Part shown: in pieces, positions 1-7,748 of the stretch
Numbering within the stretch: position 1 is the first letter of the stretch
Layout of the letters: each line of letters begins with the position of its first letter
NCBI RefSeq assembly: GCF_001425825.1
Contig: NZ_LMDM01000005.1
Location: forward strand, 165,154 to 229,153
DNA from: Rhizobacter sp. Root1238
GTDB taxonomy: Bacteria > Pseudomonadota > Gammaproteobacteria > Burkholderiales > Burkholderiaceae_C
Length of the DNA: 64,000 nt
Direction of reading: 5' to 3'
Program-made: the position numbers and the translations under genes
The notes under the pieces: model-generated
What the model saw: the letters and a program-made list of their open reading frames with translations, nothing else
What the model was told of the DNA's origin: nothing
Databases searched by the model: none

Positions 1-69
1 AAGTGCCGGCTGGACTTCGGTGTGGGCGTGATCGACTACCGCGGGCTGTACAAGAACCCGGGCAAGTAA
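1..69 (+). CDS. C-terminal end of an unidentified protein (partial)
   Basis: The first 22 codons of the window are open and end in TAA. They encode a tail with alternating hydrophobic residues, DFGVGVIDYRGLY, followed by KNPGK. Nothing in it identifies the family. The 235 bases after it hold no gene that I can support. Confidence 0.5.
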   Translation, partial: KCRLDFGVGVIDYRGLYKNPGK

Positions 70-304
70 AGAGGCAAGACAGGCGGCGGGCGAGAAGTTG
101 GCCATAGCCCGCGGCCTGAGCGTTCGGTGGGACGAACGCGGACTCCAGGGAACATGGCTGACATCCTCTGAGACGGTGACCGGAAGCATCCCTCAGAACG
201 CGCGCCAGGGACGCCACGCAAATGCAGTGAGGCGCGCATCGATCTCCGCAGGGAGCCGACTTCGAAAGAAGCGGCTCCCTGTTTCATGCTCGGCTGTGAC
301 CACC

Positions 305-1060
305 TTACACGAGCTTCTCCAGCCGTGCCTTCTGCCGTCGGTACTCGGTCAGCAGCCCATCCAGGTATGGGCCGATCGCGCTAAGCAATTCGCGATTGAT
401 CTCTGCATACTCTTTCGTGCGTTGGGCAGTGAATTTTTTCACCAGTTGACCTCGTACATGCACGAGCCCCTCGTATGGAAGCTTTCGGTCGTCTCCCCAG
501 GTTTCCTTCGTGTGCATGTAGAGCAGCTGTATTCGGCGAAGTTCTGGATCGTCCTGCGAATGGCGGTGAATGAGCTTGTGTCGTTCCTGCTCCTGGTCTT
601 TGATGGGCTTTCTAACCGCCTTCAACAGCTTCGGCACGTCGGTCCGTGAGACGTGCAAGTTGCTAACGATGGCGGAGTGATTCACGTGTTCATCCGAAAT
701 GCATAGGTGGAAGACAGCATTCGCAAGTTGCAAACACCTGTCATACACCGAGACCATCCGAATCAAGTAGTTCTCGATGTTGTAGAGAAGGTGATGGGAT
801 CTCGTTACCCCTGCGCTGGATGCCTTCTTGCCGTATCGAAAGTCCGTCATGAAGTGCACTGCGTGATGGAGCTGTTCGATCCACGAAGCAGCGTGAGAGA
901 GGGAAAAACCAACTCGCAAGACATAGAACTGCAGCTCGTCAAGCGTTCTGCTCTCGTCGATCTCATCCGTAAGCTTCATGCCGAGCGAGGAATGAATGGC
1001 AACGCTGTCCGCCACCACTTCTTTGAATAGCTGATGCTGATACAGATCTGGGAGCGTCAT
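305..1060 (-). CDS. HEPN-type protein, Cthe_2314-like (hypothetical)
   Basis: A 251-residue, largely helical soluble protein. The central part contains RHKLIH, an R-x4-H arrangement in a charged helix that matches the catalytic motif of HEPN RNases. The surrounding sequence (a long helix with YDRCLQLANAVF, then KPIKDQEQERHKLIH) resembles the Cthe_2314-like HEPN group. HEPN proteins often act as RNases in toxin-antitoxin or abortive-infection systems, but no obvious antitoxin gene lies beside this one. I prefer the ATG at 1060 because GAGG sits about six bases upstream. The frame stays open to 1162. Family assignment is from motif recognition only, and the function is inferred. Confidence 0.6.
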   Translation of the reverse strand: MTLPDLYQHQLFKEVVADSVAIHSSLGMKLTDEIDESRTLDELQFYVLRVGFSLSHAASWIEQLHHAVHFMTDFRYGKKASSAGVTRSHHLLYNIENYLIRMVSVYDRCLQLANAVFHLCISDEHVNHSAIVSNLHVSRTDVPKLLKAVRKPIKDQEQERHKLIHRHSQDDPELRRIQLLYMHTKETWGDDRKLPYEGLVHVRGQLVKKFTAQRTKEYAEINRELLSAIGPYLDGLLTEYRRQKARLEKLV

Positions 1061-1305
1061 GTGGGCCTCGTGGATGATTGGGGCGCACACGCAGATGGAC
1101 TGGTCGAGGTGGACCGCGCGTGGTCGCTGTTTGTCGAGCCATTCTGTCGCAGCCGCCCGCATTTGTAAGCCACGTTCTACCCGGCCGCAGAAGGGCGGGG
1201 CGGCAGCTCCTTTCGCGCTGCGGATTGCTCTACGTGCTTGATTTTGGACGGGTTGCAGGGCTCCAGTGAAAAGCTATGAACCGATTCATGGAGTCCTCTG
1301 CGATG

Positions 1306-1605
1306 GCTGCTGTCCTCGTTGTCCTCAGTCGCCGGCCGATTGTCCGCAGACGCTCTGAGGACGTGGAAGCCAAGCATTCATGCGGGTTTGCGGGCGATCC
1401 GGCCCCTTGTCCTCAGTGTCCGCAGAAGAAAATGAAACGTAGACAACGAGCGGTAGACCAAAGCACACGTGCACCGATCTCATCCGCTGCCTGTCCTCCC
1501 CGTCCTCAGCCGTAAGGCAGATGTCCGCAGGCACTATGAGGACGCGCAAACCAAGCATCCATGCGGGCTGGCGGCCGATTCGATGCCTGTCCTCAGTGTC
1601 CGCAG
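1306..1605. repeat. Pair of 120-bp imperfect direct repeats (period 180 bp)
   Basis: Copy 1 is 1306-1425 and copy 2 is 1486-1605. Both begin GCTGC..TGTCCTC, contain TGTCCGCAG, TGAGGACG and AAGCAT.CATGCGGG in the same order, and end in the identical 18-mer TGTCCTCAGTGTCCGCAG. GTCCTCAG and its inverse CTGAGGAC (or TGAGGAC) both occur in each copy, so each unit could fold. The 685-base stretch from 1061 to 1746 has no other supported gene. Confidence 0.75.
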
Positions 1606-1746
1606 CCAAGAGAGTAGAGCGGGCAATTTCCCGACGGCCCCCACCCCCCTGTTGGGTCCTCCCTGGGGAACCTCGATCAAGGGTAATTCGAACCCCGTTC
1701 GCTTTCTAGTTATGAGGCATCCCTAGGGGGGTTGTATAAAGATCGC

Positions 1747-2082
1747 ATGACCACACTGACAGTCGCACCACAAGCGCTCGCTCACATTCGCCAGATGATT
1801 GAGGCAGAAGCAATGGCCGAGCCCGTTGTCCTCGTGGCTTGGGACAAAGGCTCTGCGGAGCTCTCTCGCGGCCCTAGTGGGGAGGCCATATGGGAGAGGG
1901 GACCGAAAGGGTGGGTCGTGGCCGTCGCCGATCTCGCGGTGATTGGTTCACACGGCGTTCCGACCATTGAACTTGATGGCCTGACTTTCCAGCTCGCCCT
2001 GGTGCCAGACGGACCCAATCTCGACGGTTGCGAACTTCGGCTCAATGGCGGGAGCCTCGCAATCGAGGCCAGTGGCACGTAA
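1747..2082 (+). CDS. Small protein of unknown function, possibly HesB/IscA-like fold without cysteines
   Basis: About 111 residues from the ATG at 1747. The start LTVAPQALAHIRQMIE resembles the opening of HesB/IscA-like domains, where a beta strand is followed by a helix. The later DGLTFQLAL strand would also fit. However, the conserved cluster-binding cysteines are absent apart from one near the C-terminus (DGCEL), so iron-sulfur scaffold activity cannot be claimed. A TTG at 1732, right behind a run of six G, is an alternative start. Real gene status is likely from the protein-like composition, but function is unknown. Confidence 0.5.
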   Translation: MTTLTVAPQALAHIRQMIEAEAMAEPVVLVAWDKGSAELSRGPSGEAIWERGPKGWVVAVADLAVIGSHGVPTIELDGLTFQLALVPDGPNLDGCELRLNGGSLAIEASGT

Positions 2083-2314
2083 CCCTCGCCCAGTCGCTGT
2101 GCTCAGGCCCGGCCTTCCACCTGCTGCGCTCGGCATCTGGGGGAATGGATGGGGGTAGCGGGCGACATGGACAGTTCGGAGAGCAAGCATTGGAGAGCAC
2201 TTCCGAAGAAAATTCGGAAGACACCCTCCCGAAAGCCGCGGCTCCAACCAATCTAGCGCTGAATCCTTCAAGTACCAGCCACCGTGCCGCCGACCAGCTC
2301 CACACTCGGTTTTC

Positions 2315-2773
2315 ATGACTCGATCGACATCGACAATCCTGTTCCTCGCCGCCATCGCCTTGGTGGCTGTCACGAGTTTTCTCCTCGGCCAACAGTGGCA
2401 GCTTCAGCGAGTTCGCGAACGCCACGTGCAGGCAATGACCGACCAAGGCCATCCGCTCGGCGCCGCATGCGCCACTGGCAACGACAAGACGGTCGAAGAG
2501 TCGCTGTGGCGCACGATCGCATTGGCTGAGGTCAACGCGGCAAGCCTGACGCCTCACTTCCCGTCCACGACCGGCAACATCATCGGGTCGTCGTACGCGA
2601 TGCTTTCTTCGGTCGCCAGACACCAGGGACTGACGAGTTACTCGTCAGAGCTTCTCGCGACGGCCGTCCGGTTGTGCACGAAGTACGGCGGGGGAAGATG
2701 CTCGCAAGAGCAGCTCATCGAGGACACGAAAGCACTCCTCGTCGGCATGAAGGCCTGCAAATTCACGTGGTGA
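2315..2773 (+). CDS. Hypothetical protein with N-terminal membrane anchor
   Basis: 152 residues. Residues 5-25 form one hydrophobic segment (ILFLAAIALVAVTSFLLG) followed by a soluble helical domain with three cysteines. This looks like a signal anchor with a periplasmic domain. I do not recognise the family. It is convergent with the GFA gene to its right, with 46 bases between the stops. Confidence 0.5.
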   Translation: MTRSTSTILFLAAIALVAVTSFLLGQQWQLQRVRERHVQAMTDQGHPLGAACATGNDKTVEESLWRTIALAEVNAASLTPHFPSTTGNIIGSSYAMLSSVARHQGLTSYSSELLATAVRLCTKYGGGRCSQEQLIEDTKALLVGMKACKFTW

Positions 2774-2819
2774 TGGCGGGACGTCTCGTCCTTCGCCTGA
2801 AGGGCTCCGCGCAGACGGC

Positions 2820-3215
2820 TCAGGGATAGTGCTCAGCATCCACCGGCGGAACCACCCAGCCGTGCATCCGCTCCTCGTAAACCGACACACTCGGCGGCGG
2901 AAAGCCTGGATCAGCGAATGCCCCGACAGGAATGGCCAGGAACGCTTCCAACCCTTCGAGCTCGTAATAGACCGTCGATCCGCAGTGCGGGCAGAAGTGA
3001 AACCTGACGCGTGAGCCTTCGTCTCCCACGCGGACGAATTCGGTGGACACGCCGGCAAGTGAGACATGCTCGCGATGGAACCGGGCTTGCTGCCCGAACA
3101 CGCTGCCGGTTCGGCGTTGACAAGCCAGGCAATGACAAATCGAGATGCGAACCGGATCGCCATCGACCTGGGCGGTCAGCTGGCCGCAACTGCAAGAGGC
3201 AAGACGGTTCGGCAT
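2820..3215 (-). CDS. GFA family (CENP-V/GFA domain) zinc-binding protein
   Basis: 131 residues matching the GFA fold: CSCGQ near the N-terminus, CHCLACQRRTGS around residue 28, and FCPHCGSTVYY around residue 74. These are the zinc-binding cysteine motifs of the family, named after the glutathione-dependent formaldehyde-activating enzyme although most members have no proven activity. It is the last gene of the leftward run that begins at 9199. Nine bases separate it from the phosphatase gene upstream. Confidence 0.9.
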   Translation of the reverse strand: MPNRLASCSCGQLTAQVDGDPVRISICHCLACQRRTGSVFGQQARFHREHVSLAGVSTEFVRVGDEGSRVRFHFCPHCGSTVYYELEGLEAFLAIPVGAFADPGFPPPSVSVYEERMHGWVVPPVDAEHYP

Positions 3216-3224
3216 GGCGTGCCT

Positions 3225-3848
3225 TCAAGCACCCTTCAGATGATGCGTGTCGTTCGACGATTCGAGGACCCACTTGCTCGTGTTCATCGGCAGGTTCCAG
3301 TGGGTGATCGAGGTGTAGCCGGCAGCCGGGTAGGCGCGCCGAAAGGCGGCGTCTCCGTACCCGAAGAAGTACTGGAAGGCCACCTGCATCACGCCACCGT
3401 GCACCACCAGCACGGCGGTTTGCCCCACGTGTTTCTTGACGATGGCATGCAATGCCGACTGCACGCGAGCACTGAACTCGATGGCCGTTTCGCAGCCATC
3501 AACGAAGCGGTGGAACAGCCGGTCTCGATCTCCCAGGCCCTGCCATGTGGCGATGAACTCGGCTTCATCCATGTCCCCATCACCGCTTCGCCATTCCGCC
3601 AGGTCTTCTTCCAACGTCGCCGACAGGCCGAGCGCCGGGGCCAGCAACGCCGCAGTCTGCCGAGCCCTGGGCAGGGTGCTGGCATAGAGCACGTCGGCCT
3701 TGATTTCCTGGCTCACCCGGAGCCTGTCGGCCAGCGCTTGCGCCTGCAGCTTCCCTTTGTCCGACAGCCCGAGGTCGACGCGTGGGCCCACGCCATCGAC
3801 CTGGCCTTCGTCGTAGGCGGCATGGCGAATCAGAAAGATCGAAGTCAT
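3225..3848 (-). CDS. Histidine phosphatase (phosphoglycerate mutase-like) family protein
   Basis: 207 residues. The N-terminal FLIRHAAYDEG carries the RH catalytic dyad of the histidine phosphatase superfamily, with Ala in place of the usual Gly. STLPRARQTA supplies the second arginine and LVVHGGVMQVAF the C-terminal catalytic His. Substrate cannot be predicted. I chose the ATG at 3848, which puts the RH motif at the normal distance from the N-terminus; a TTG five codons upstream is also open. It sits inside the eight-gene leftward run. Confidence 0.85.
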   Translation of the reverse strand: MTSIFLIRHAAYDEGQVDGVGPRVDLGLSDKGKLQAQALADRLRVSQEIKADVLYASTLPRARQTAALLAPALGLSATLEEDLAEWRSGDGDMDEAEFIATWQGLGDRDRLFHRFVDGCETAIEFSARVQSALHAIVKKHVGQTAVLVVHGGVMQVAFQYFFGYGDAAFRRAYPAAGYTSITHWNLPMNTSKWVLESSNDTHHLKGA

Positions 3849-3866
3849 GTCGTTGGCAGGCAAGGT

Positions 3867-4244
3867 TCAGGCCCCGGGGGCGTGGCACACCGCTTCGATG
3901 TTGTGCCCGTCCGGACCCAGGACGAAAGCGGCGTAGTAGTTCGCGTGGTACTTCGGGCGCAGCCCGGGCGGACCATTGTCGGTGCCACCCGCCTCCAGCG
4001 CCGCGCGATAGAAGGCGTCGACCTGCTGGCGAGTCTCGGCCACGAACGCCAGGTGGAGATGCGCCGGCTTCTCGTCGGTCTGGCAGATGCACAACGACGC
4101 GTTGCTGCCCTTTGCGCAGAGTTCGACGCCGTAGGCCGGCGTGCCCTCCGAGGCAATGGTGACGCCGAGCGGTTCGAGTGCCTTGACGAAGAACGCTTTG
4201 CTCGCCGCGTAGTCGCTGGCTCCGAACTTGACGTGGTCAAACAT
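3867..4244 (-). CDS. VOC family (glyoxalase/bleomycin-resistance fold) protein
   Basis: 125 residues. It starts MFDHVKFGASDYAASKAFF, the typical opening of a vicinal-oxygen-chelate module, and contains HLHLAFVAETRQQVDAFY and a terminal DPxG-like LGPDGHNIEAVCH strand. His in DHV, His in HLHLAF and Glu in IEAV are the likely metal ligands. The family includes glyoxalases, isomerases and extradiol dioxygenases. A metal-dependent step on the operon's substrate is possible but unproven. Confidence 0.88.
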   Translation of the reverse strand: MFDHVKFGASDYAASKAFFVKALEPLGVTIASEGTPAYGVELCAKGSNASLCICQTDEKPAHLHLAFVAETRQQVDAFYRAALEAGGTDNGPPGLRPKYHANYYAAFVLGPDGHNIEAVCHAPGA

Positions 4245-4310
4245 GGATTCTCCTGACGTGTGTGGGGCAGCACTCTACTCGCGCCGCACCGGCGCCCACC
4301 GCACCACGGC

Positions 4311-5558
4311 CTAGAGTGGAGAAAGCTCGCGTGCACGGCGGCCATCGAGCGGCTTGCGCGACACCAGCAGGAACAGCGCGAGCCCCGCCAGGGTCAGCGC
4401 GAATCCTGCCCACGCCGCGGAGAGCAAGCCATACCCTTGCGCGATGGCCTGACCGCCTGCCCATGCGCCGATCGCGTTCGCCACATTCAGCGCCGCCAGG
4501 TTCATCGCGCCCATCAGCGTCGGCGCATCTGGCGCCGCCCGCGTGAGCCGGACCTGGATGGTGGGGATCGCCACCATCATCGTGGCGCCCACGGCCAGCA
4601 GGCCCACCATCAGGACCCAGGTGGTGCGGCCACCCACCGCCAGGAGCGCCAGGGCGACCAGCGCGCTGCCGAAGCCGGCCACCAACCCTTGCGAAGGATG
4701 GCGGTCGGCGAGCCAACCGCCGATCACGTTGCCCATCGTCATGCCGATGCCGAAGAGGCCCAGGGCGATCGGGATCCATGTCGCGCTCAACCCAGCACCG
4801 TCCGTCACCAATGGCCCGATGAAGGTATAGACGGCAAAGATGCTGGCCACGCCGAGGGCCGCCACGGCCACCATCGCCCAGACGGATGCGCGGTTCAAGG
4901 CTCGCAGTTCCTGCAGCACCGGCCCGCCGTCGAGCGCGGCGGAGCGTGGCACGCACAGCCACAGGGCGATGAATGACAGCACGCCCAGCGCCGAGACTGC
5001 CAGGTAGGCATTGCGCCAGCCGAGCGACTGCCCCAGCAGCGTGGCCAGCGGCGAGCCGACGATGGTGGCCACCGTCAGCCCCGTCATCACCAGCGCAAAC
5101 GCCCGCCCGCCCTGGCCGGGCCCGACGATGTACGAGGCGACCACCGCTCCCGCACCGAAGTACGCGCCTTGCGGGATCCCGCTCACGAAGCGCGCGAGCG
5201 TGAAGCTGCCCAACCCGGTCGCCACGGCCGACAGCACGTTGCCGAGAACGAACACCGCCATCAAGGCCAGCAGCAGGCTCTTGCGGTTCAGCTTCGCGGC
5301 CAGGATCGTCACCGCAGGGCCACCGAGCACGACACCGAGGGCATAGGCCTCGACGGCATGCGTCGCGGTCGAGAGATCCAGGCCCAGGCTGGCTGCAAAC
5401 AGCTGAAGCATGCCCATGCTGGCAAATTCGGAGGTCCCGATGCAGAACGTTCCGAGCGCCAGCGCCAGCAGCGTCAGCCTCCTTCGCTTGAGTTGGCGCG
5501 CATCGGTGCAATGCGCCTTCGCCAGCCGGCACTGCGGTTCGTAGGCTTCGTTGAACAT
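4311..5558 (-). CDS. MFS transporter, DHA1/AraJ-like efflux permease
   Basis: 415 residues with about twelve hydrophobic segments. TSEFASMGMLQLFAASL in helix 1, EAYALGVVLGGP in helix 2 and ARFVSGIPQGAYFGAGAVVAS in helix 4 match the sugar/drug-efflux branch (AraJ, YdhP, nucleoside exporters). The start at 5558 is supported by AGGAGA eight bases upstream; the longer open frame from 5630 lacks this. In its operon it would export a product or a toxic intermediate. The substrate is unknown. Confidence 0.9.
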   Translation of the reverse strand: MFNEAYEPQCRLAKAHCTDARQLKRRRLTLLALALGTFCIGTSEFASMGMLQLFAASLGLDLSTATHAVEAYALGVVLGGPAVTILAAKLNRKSLLLALMAVFVLGNVLSAVATGLGSFTLARFVSGIPQGAYFGAGAVVASYIVGPGQGGRAFALVMTGLTVATIVGSPLATLLGQSLGWRNAYLAVSALGVLSFIALWLCVPRSAALDGGPVLQELRALNRASVWAMVAVAALGVASIFAVYTFIGPLVTDGAGLSATWIPIALGLFGIGMTMGNVIGGWLADRHPSQGLVAGFGSALVALALLAVGGRTTWVLMVGLLAVGATMMVAIPTIQVRLTRAAPDAPTLMGAMNLAALNVANAIGAWAGGQAIAQGYGLLSAAWAGFALTLAGLALFLLVSRKPLDGRRARELSPL

Positions 5559-5580
5559 GATGGTTCTCCTGGGCGGTTGA

Positions 5581-5790
5581 TCAGCCGGCGCCGGCATCGC
5601 GGGCGCCGGGCCCGATGACGAACCACCCATGCGCCAGCACGCCGATGCCCCAGCCCGCCAGCACGTACGCCACCCAGTAGGGCGCGCCGGTCCAGAGGTT
5701 GATGCCGAGCATCAGTGCCATGCTCAGCACGAAGACGACCGAATGAATGCGCAAGCCGCGCTTGCGCTCAGAGCGTCCGAGTCTCTTCAT
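5581..5790 (-). CDS. Small 2TM-domain membrane protein
   Basis: 69 residues. A charged N-terminus (MKRLGRSERKRGLRIH) is followed by two hydrophobic helices, about residues 16-31 and 35-58, joined by a short TGAPYW turn. This is the layout of the 2TM domain family. Function is unknown. It lies 22 bases upstream of the MFS gene, on the same strand. Confidence 0.75.
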   Translation of the reverse strand: MKRLGRSERKRGLRIHSVVFVLSMALMLGINLWTGAPYWVAYVLAGWGIGVLAHGWFVIGPGARDAGAG

Positions 5791-5817
5791 GTTGACCTCC
5801 TGGTGGCGGGTTCGGCC

Positions 5818-6597
5818 TCATTGAGCCGATGCCCGTGCCGCCTCGTCGATGGCCTGGGCCACCGCATCGGGCTGCGAGATGTAGGCGGCGTGGCTGGCCC
5901 GCACCTCCTTGATCGAGGCTTTCGCGCGGCCGGCCATCTTGCGTTGCGCGGGCGGCGGGATGATGCGGTCTTCGGTGGCCAGCACGTACCAGCTGCGGTG
6001 CGTCTTCCAGGCGGGTTGCGACACCTTGGCCTCGAACGCGGCCGCCGCCGGAGGTATCTGGGCCGCTGCCAGGAAGGCACCGTGCGCCGGCGGCAGGTCT
6101 TGCGCAAAAGCCTGCGGGAAGATGGCGGCGTCGAAGAAGAGGTAGCCGTCTGCCGAGGGCTGCACCGGGGGCGAGGCGCCGCCTTCGAGCAGCGATGACA
6201 CCGACTCTCCCGCATCCGGCACGAAGGCCGCCACGTAGACGAGCCCCGCCACGTTCGGCGCGTTGCCGGCTTCGGTGATCACCGCGCCGGCGTAGGAATG
6301 ACCCACCAGCAGCGCGGGCCCGTTCTGCCGCGCCAGCACGCGCTGCACCGCGGCCACGTCCGCCGCCAGCGAGGTGAGCGGGTTCTGCACGATGCTGACG
6401 GCATAGCCCTTGGCCTGCAGCAATTCGTGCACGCGTTGCCAGCCCGAGCCATCGGCCCAGGCACCATGAACGAGGACGACGTTTTTCACTTTGGCTTTCT
6501 CCAGGGGTTGTTGAGCGGCGGCAGGAGCGCAGGCTCCCGCCAGCAGTGCGGCACCGAGCAGTGCCAGCAGGCGCAGCAGATGGATGGGGTTCTTCAA
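5818..6597 (-). CDS. Exported alpha/beta hydrolase
   Basis: 259 residues. VVLVHGAWADGSGW is the oxyanion-hole HG motif and LLVGHSYAGAVI the nucleophile elbow (Ser in GHSYAG). YVLATEDRIIPPPAQRKMA supplies the acid region and EVRASHAAYIS the catalytic His. This layout is typical of the EstC/MhpC-like salicylate-esterase group of alpha/beta hydrolases. I place the start at a TTG (6597) because GGGAG lies eight bases upstream and no ATG opens the hydrophobic leader. The leader LLRLLALLGAALLAGACAP could be a lipoprotein or ordinary signal peptide. The substrate is unknown. Confidence 0.88.
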   Translation of the reverse strand: MKNPIHLLRLLALLGAALLAGACAPAAAQQPLEKAKVKNVVLVHGAWADGSGWQRVHELLQAKGYAVSIVQNPLTSLAADVAAVQRVLARQNGPALLVGHSYAGAVITEAGNAPNVAGLVYVAAFVPDAGESVSSLLEGGASPPVQPSADGYLFFDAAIFPQAFAQDLPPAHGAFLAAAQIPPAAAAFEAKVSQPAWKTHRSWYVLATEDRIIPPPAQRKMAGRAKASIKEVRASHAAYISQPDAVAQAIDEAARASAQ

Positions 6598-6629
6598 GTC
6601 AAGGCTCCCTCGTGGTGGTGAAACCTGCG

Positions 6630-7748
6630 TCAGCGCGCGAGCCAGCCGATGGCCGGCGCGTGCAGGCTGTGGATGTAGAGACGCTGCGCGGTCTCGGTGG
6701 CGCCGGTGGTTTCCGGATAGGTTCCGTCGGGGTCCTGCAGGTCTTCGACGACGCGCCCGTCCTCGTCGATCGCGAAGACATGGCCATGGGGCTTGCCGAG
6801 CGGCAGCCACGCGCGCGGCAGTCGCAGCAGCACCTTGCGCAGGAACGGCCGCTCGGCCAGGCTGTCGGCGGCCGGGTTGCGCGGTTTGAACAAGCCCACC
6901 CAGATGCGGCCGCCGCGGCCGCGCATCAGGTTGTCGGGATAGCCCGGCAGGTTGTCCAGCAGCACGCGGGCCTGTGGCGTGGCGTGCCGCACGTCGATGC
7001 CGCGCGCCGCCGCATCGAGCTTCCAGACCCGGTAGCGGCCGGTCTCGGCGACGAACAGCGAGTGCCCGTCGGCCGACAGCGCGATGCCGTTGGCGAACGA
7101 GAAGCCCTGTGCCACCACGCGGGTACCGTGCGCGACCGGGTCGTGCGCCAGCACGCGGCCGGTGGCGGCCTGCTCGATGATGTCGAGCACGCTGGCCTCG
7201 TAGGTGCCACCCCAGCGCGATGGTGCGAAGCGCGCCGAGGCGTCGGTGAAGTACACCGTGCCGTCCGGCGCCACGACCACCGAGTTGGCATAGCGGATCG
7301 GGTCGCCCGGGCCCACGCTGTCGGCGAGCAGCTCCACCTTGCCGTCGACGCCGATGGCGAGCAGTCCCTTCATCGCATCGGCGGCCAGCATGCGGCCCTG
7401 CGCATCGAAGTCGAAGCCCAGCACCCGTCCGCCGGTGCTGGCCAGCACCTCGCGCCGGCTGCCGTCGGCGTCCATGCGCAGCAGCGTGCCGCTGGTCATC
7501 GCGGCGTAGAGCTTGCCGTCGGGGCCGAAGGCGATGTGCTCGGGGCCGAACTCGCTGCCGATGTCGATTCTGTGCAGCTGCGCCAGGCGCGTGTTCGCGG
7601 CGTGCGGCCCCACGTAGCCGGGCGGTCGGGGCGCAGCCCAGGCCACCGGCTCGGCGGGCACCGGCCACAGGCAGAGATAGGCCACGGCGGCCGTGGCGAT
7701 CACTGCCACCGCGGCTGCCAGCATGCGGGCCGTCGGCAGGCGCCTCAT
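6630..7748 (-). CDS. SMP-30/gluconolactonase - strictosidine-synthase-like beta-propeller protein
   Basis: 372 residues. An N-terminal hydrophobic anchor (about residues 9-28) is followed by propeller repeats: FGPEHIAFGPDGKLY, YANSVVVAPDGTVYFTD, FANGIALSADGHSLFVAET and GYPDNLMRGRGGRIWVGL. This series matches the strictosidine-synthase-like/APMAP branch of the SMP-30 family, in which members hydrolyse lactones or esters with a bound metal. Its ATG overlaps the stop of the carotenoid-oxygenase gene (ATGA), which indicates translational coupling. A role in opening a lactone or ester made by the upstream oxygenase is an inference. Confidence 0.88.
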   Translation of the reverse strand: MRRLPTARMLAAAVAVIATAAVAYLCLWPVPAEPVAWAAPRPPGYVGPHAANTRLAQLHRIDIGSEFGPEHIAFGPDGKLYAAMTSGTLLRMDADGSRREVLASTGGRVLGFDFDAQGRMLAADAMKGLLAIGVDGKVELLADSVGPGDPIRYANSVVVAPDGTVYFTDASARFAPSRWGGTYEASVLDIIEQAATGRVLAHDPVAHGTRVVAQGFSFANGIALSADGHSLFVAETGRYRVWKLDAAARGIDVRHATPQARVLLDNLPGYPDNLMRGRGGRIWVGLFKPRNPAADSLAERPFLRKVLLRLPRAWLPLGKPHGHVFAIDEDGRVVEDLQDPDGTYPETTGATETAQRLYIHSLHAPAIGWLAR

